64,000 nucleotides of DNA from Nocardia bovistercoris (GTDB taxonomy: Bacteria; Actinomycetota; Actinomycetes; Mycobacteriales; Mycobacteriaceae): positions 186,001-250,000 of the forward strand of contig NZ_JADMLG010000011.1 in NCBI RefSeq assembly GCF_015674855.1, given 5' to 3'. The notes below the pieces were generated by a model. The model was not told the origin of the DNA and made no database searches. It was given only the letters and a program-made list of their open reading frames with translations. Each line of letters begins with the position of its first letter. The first letter of the stretch is position 1. Positions 62,075-64,000 of the stretch are shown piece by piece. Position numbers and translations under genes: made by a program.

Positions 62075-62230
62075 CGCCACCCCCTGCTCACCGCATCCGA
62101 GTGGACTCGACGATATCCGGTCGCCCGCACCTCGGCCTGCGATTTTTCGCGGTGGATCGCGGCGTCGGTTCCACGTGCGTCCGGCCGCCGAGGGCAGAAT
62201 CACATGCCGCAGTACATCGTCAACAACTTG

Positions 62231-62242
62231 ATTGTGCACAAT
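62231..62242. promoter_or_regulatory. Perfect palindrome ATTGTGCACAAT
   Basis: A 12-bp perfect palindrome 22 bp before the DoxX-like gene start, in the gap shared with the GNAT gene. It resembles short dyads bound by MarR- or GntR-type repressors; no such regulator is adjacent. Confidence 0.5.
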
Positions 62243-62263
62243 GCTTATGTCACGATCGGCGAT

Positions 62264-62713
62264 ATGAGCACCCCGGTCACATCGAACCGACCATCCCGCG
62301 TCGCGGAAGCGATTCGGACGATCGCGCGCCTGCTGCTCGGGGTCGCCCTCGTCTTCGCGGGGATCACCCATCTCACCTCCGCACGCGAGGAATTCCAGGC
62401 CCAGGTTCCCGCGTGGGTTCCGGTCGACGAGGATCTGGTCGTCCTCGCCTCTGGTGTCGTCGAGATCGGGCTCGGCCTGGCGCTGGTGTTCGTGGTCCGG
62501 CGTTGGCGGCCGATCGTCGGTGTCCTGGCCGCCGCGTTCTTCCTGGTGATCTTCCCGGGCAATATCGGCCAGTGGCGCGAACACGTGGACGCCTTCGGCC
62601 TCGACACCGACGGCAAGCGCTTCACCCGGCTGTTCTTCCAGCCCGTCCTGATCGCGATCGCGCTGTGGTCGACCGGCGGTTGGTCCTGGCTGCGGGAGAA
62701 GCTGCGGCGCTGA
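62264..62713 (+). CDS. DoxX-like four-helix membrane protein
   Basis: A 149-aa protein with four helices (LLLGVALVFAGITHLTSARE; DLVVLASGVVEIGLGLALVF; VGVLAAAFFLVIFPGNIGQW; FQPVLIAIALWSTGGWSWLR), the DoxX/DoxD-like pattern. In mycobacteria DoxX-type proteins form a membrane complex with superoxide dismutase and a thiosulfate sulfurtransferase, but no such gene is nearby. The ATG was chosen because it precedes the first helix by a normal short tail. Confidence 0.82.
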   Translation: MSTPVTSNRPSRVAEAIRTIARLLLGVALVFAGITHLTSAREEFQAQVPAWVPVDEDLVVLASGVVEIGLGLALVFVVRRWRPIVGVLAAAFFLVIFPGNIGQWREHVDAFGLDTDGKRFTRLFFQPVLIAIALWSTGGWSWLREKLRR

Positions 62714-62727
62714 CTCGGGGCGTCGAC

Positions 62728-63666
62728 TCAGGAGCCGATGATGTCGCGGGCGCGCCCGACGATGAGCGGGTCGGCGGGGGCCACGATCTCGAGATCCTTG
62801 TTGTCGTAGTCGAACAGCCCGAGCACGTGGCGCATGGCGTTGAGCCTGGCGCGCTTCTTGTCGTTGCTCCTGACCACCGTCCACGGCGCGTAGTCGGTGT
62901 CGGTGTGTTCGAAGTTCTCTTCCTTGGCCGCGGTGTAGTCGTCCCACTTGTCCAGCGAGGCGAGGTCCATCGGGGACAGTTTCCACTGGCGGACCGGATC
63001 GACCTGGCGGATGGCGAAGCGGGTGCGCTGTTCCAGCGGCGACACCGAGAACCAGAATTTCACCAGGTCGACGCCGTCGTCGACGAGCATGCGCTCGAAC
63101 AGCGGCACTTGGGCCAGGAAGCGCCGATGCTGTTCGGGGCTGCAGAAACCCATCACCCGCTCCACTCCGGCCCGGTTGTACCAGGACCGATCGAACAGCA
63201 CGATCTCCCCGGCCGCGGGCAGGTGTTGGACGTAGCGCTGGAAATTCCACTGGGTCTGCTCGCGGGCGCTCGGCTTCTCCAGCGCCACCACTCGCGCACC
63301 GCGCGGATTGAGGTGTTCGGTGAACCGTTTGATGGTGCCGCCCTTGCCCGCCGCGTCGCGGCCCTCGAACACGATGACCAGGCGGCGCCCGCTGTCCTTG
63401 ACCCAGTTCTGCAACTTCAGCAATTCGATCTGCAGCAGCCGTTTGTCGGCCTCGTAGACCTGCCGGGATAGTCGATGGTCGTACGGATAGCCTTCGCGCC
63501 AGGTGTCGACGACGAACGCGCCGTCCGCGGTCAGCAGGCGCGGGTCGTCGTCGTCGAGGTCGTCGACGGTGTAGCCGGCGGTGTCGGTCAGATCGATCGC
63601 GGAGTCGAGGTCCTTGATCTCGCTCAGGTCGCGCAACAGTGGCTGGGAGGTGGCGAAATCGGTCAT
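62728..63666 (-). CDS. ppk2: Polyphosphate kinase 2
   Basis: A 312-aa PPK2 that transfers phosphate between polyphosphate and nucleoside diphosphates. Walker A is GRDAAGKGG (102-110) and Walker B is VLFDRSWYNRAGVE. The lid-type TQWNFQRYVQHLP and KWKLSPMDL-like QWKLSPMDLASLDKWDDY segments are typical of the class I family. Size matches mycobacterial Ppk2. It affects GTP supply and stress survival. It converges with the DoxX-like gene. Confidence 0.93.
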   Translation of the reverse strand: MTDFATSQPLLRDLSEIKDLDSAIDLTDTAGYTVDDLDDDDPRLLTADGAFVVDTWREGYPYDHRLSRQVYEADKRLLQIELLKLQNWVKDSGRRLVIVFEGRDAAGKGGTIKRFTEHLNPRGARVVALEKPSAREQTQWNFQRYVQHLPAAGEIVLFDRSWYNRAGVERVMGFCSPEQHRRFLAQVPLFERMLVDDGVDLVKFWFSVSPLEQRTRFAIRQVDPVRQWKLSPMDLASLDKWDDYTAAKEENFEHTDTDYAPWTVVRSNDKKRARLNAMRHVLGLFDYDNKDLEIVAPADPLIVGRARDIIGS

Positions 63667-63795
63667 TCCGCGACATTAACGACACAGGTTGACAAATTGG
63701 TGAACTCCCAGCGCACCCGTTCGCGCGACCGTGATCGCGCCGACGCCAGGGCCGAGCACATAGGCTCCGAGCCGGTACACCGAATTGGAGGACGG

Positions 63796-64000
63796 ATGTC
63801 GCTGGAAGATCGCCCATCGGGTCGCCGCAAGGATGCGACCGCGACCAGGGCCGCACTGCTCACCGCGGCGCGCACCCTGTTCTCCGAACGCGGCTACGAA
63901 CGCACCACGGTGCGCGCGATCGCGGCCGAGGCGGGCGTGAATCAGGCCCTGTTGTTCCGCTATTTCGGCTCGAAGAGCGATTTGTTCCGCGCCGCGCTCA
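63796..64000 (+). CDS. TetR-family regulator, 5' part only
   Basis: The first 68 codons of a TetR repressor, cut by the window edge. It starts MSLEDRPSGRRKDATATRAA and shows the helix-turn-helix TTVRAIAAEAGVNQALLFRY followed by FGSKSDLFRAAL. GGAGG sits just upstream of the ATG. Target and ligand cannot be inferred; it is divergent from ppk2. Confidence 0.88.
   Translation, partial: MSLEDRPSGRRKDATATRAALLTAARTLFSERGYERTTVRAIAAEAGVNQALLFRYFGSKSDLFRAAL

Noticed and set aside
1..64000. Search for CRISPR arrays, tRNA/rRNA genes, insertion sequences and phage integrases
   Set aside because: None recognised by eye on either strand; short tRNAs could be missed without a covariance search.

Overview
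The window comes from a very GC-rich actinomycete. Mycobacteriales-type genes point to a Nocardia-like organism: a lipoprotein resembling mycobacterial antigen MTB12, a DUF4189-like secreted protein, a glycine-zipper secreted protein, a mycothiol-dependent isomerase-like protein, a PknB-type kinase, and an NsrR with the Streptomyces-type Asp8/Cys93/Cys99/Cys105 ligand set. Genus is inference. Genes are dense and short operons overlap by 4 nt. I saw no rRNA, tRNA, CRISPR array, insertion sequence or prophage genes.

Layout. 1-10.6 kb: flavin monooxygenase, aldo/keto reductase, a complete peptide-type ABC importer (binding protein, two permeases, fused double ATPase), and two acyl-CoA-dehydrogenase-fold flavoproteins. 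This looks like uptake and oxidation of an organic, perhaps organosulfur, compound. 10.8-17.7 kb: GNAT acetyltransferase, the nsrR-hmp nitric-oxide operon, a MarR regulator facing a DinB-like protein across a perfect inverted repeat, an Old Yellow Enzyme, an orphan sulfonate-type binding lipoprotein, and a truncated PPOX gene. 17.7-24.9 kb: small membrane protein, glycine-zipper protein, Ser/Thr kinase, secreted GDSL hydrolase, an AT-richer stretch with a 22-codon hydrophobic peptide, and a TetR/NAD(P)-binding pair separated by two tandem operators. 25-34 kb: two TerD-family proteins, small secreted proteins, a TetR/MDR pair, a K+ channel-like protein and a MazG-like protein. 34-37.5 kb: response regulator, histidine kinase, degenerate kinase-like partner and a stand-alone LuxR-type HTH protein.

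38.4-55.4 kb: the most striking part, ten consecutive plus-strand genes with overlaps or tiny gaps. They encode a small membrane protein, a membrane-anchored von Willebrand A (vWA) protein, a 1186-aa tubulin/FtsZ-like protein, a large two-helix membrane protein, a fibronectin-III-like protein, a GAP1-type GTPase-associated protein, a second vWA-like protein, a zinc-ribbon P-loop GTPase, a membrane protein with a GrpE-like C-terminus, and a Pro-rich membrane protein. The combination fits the GTPase/GAP1/vWA gene neighbourhoods predicted to be conflict (anti-phage or self/non-self) systems. To my knowledge this exact set has no described function.

55.4-64 kb: AraC/NmrA pair with direct-repeat operator, cytochrome P450, secreted protein, GATase-AraC regulator, HxlR/AhpD-like pair, GNAT, DoxX-like membrane protein, polyphosphate kinase 2, and the start of a TetR gene cut by the window edge. 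Three long GC-rich hairpins lie just after stop codons and look like terminators.
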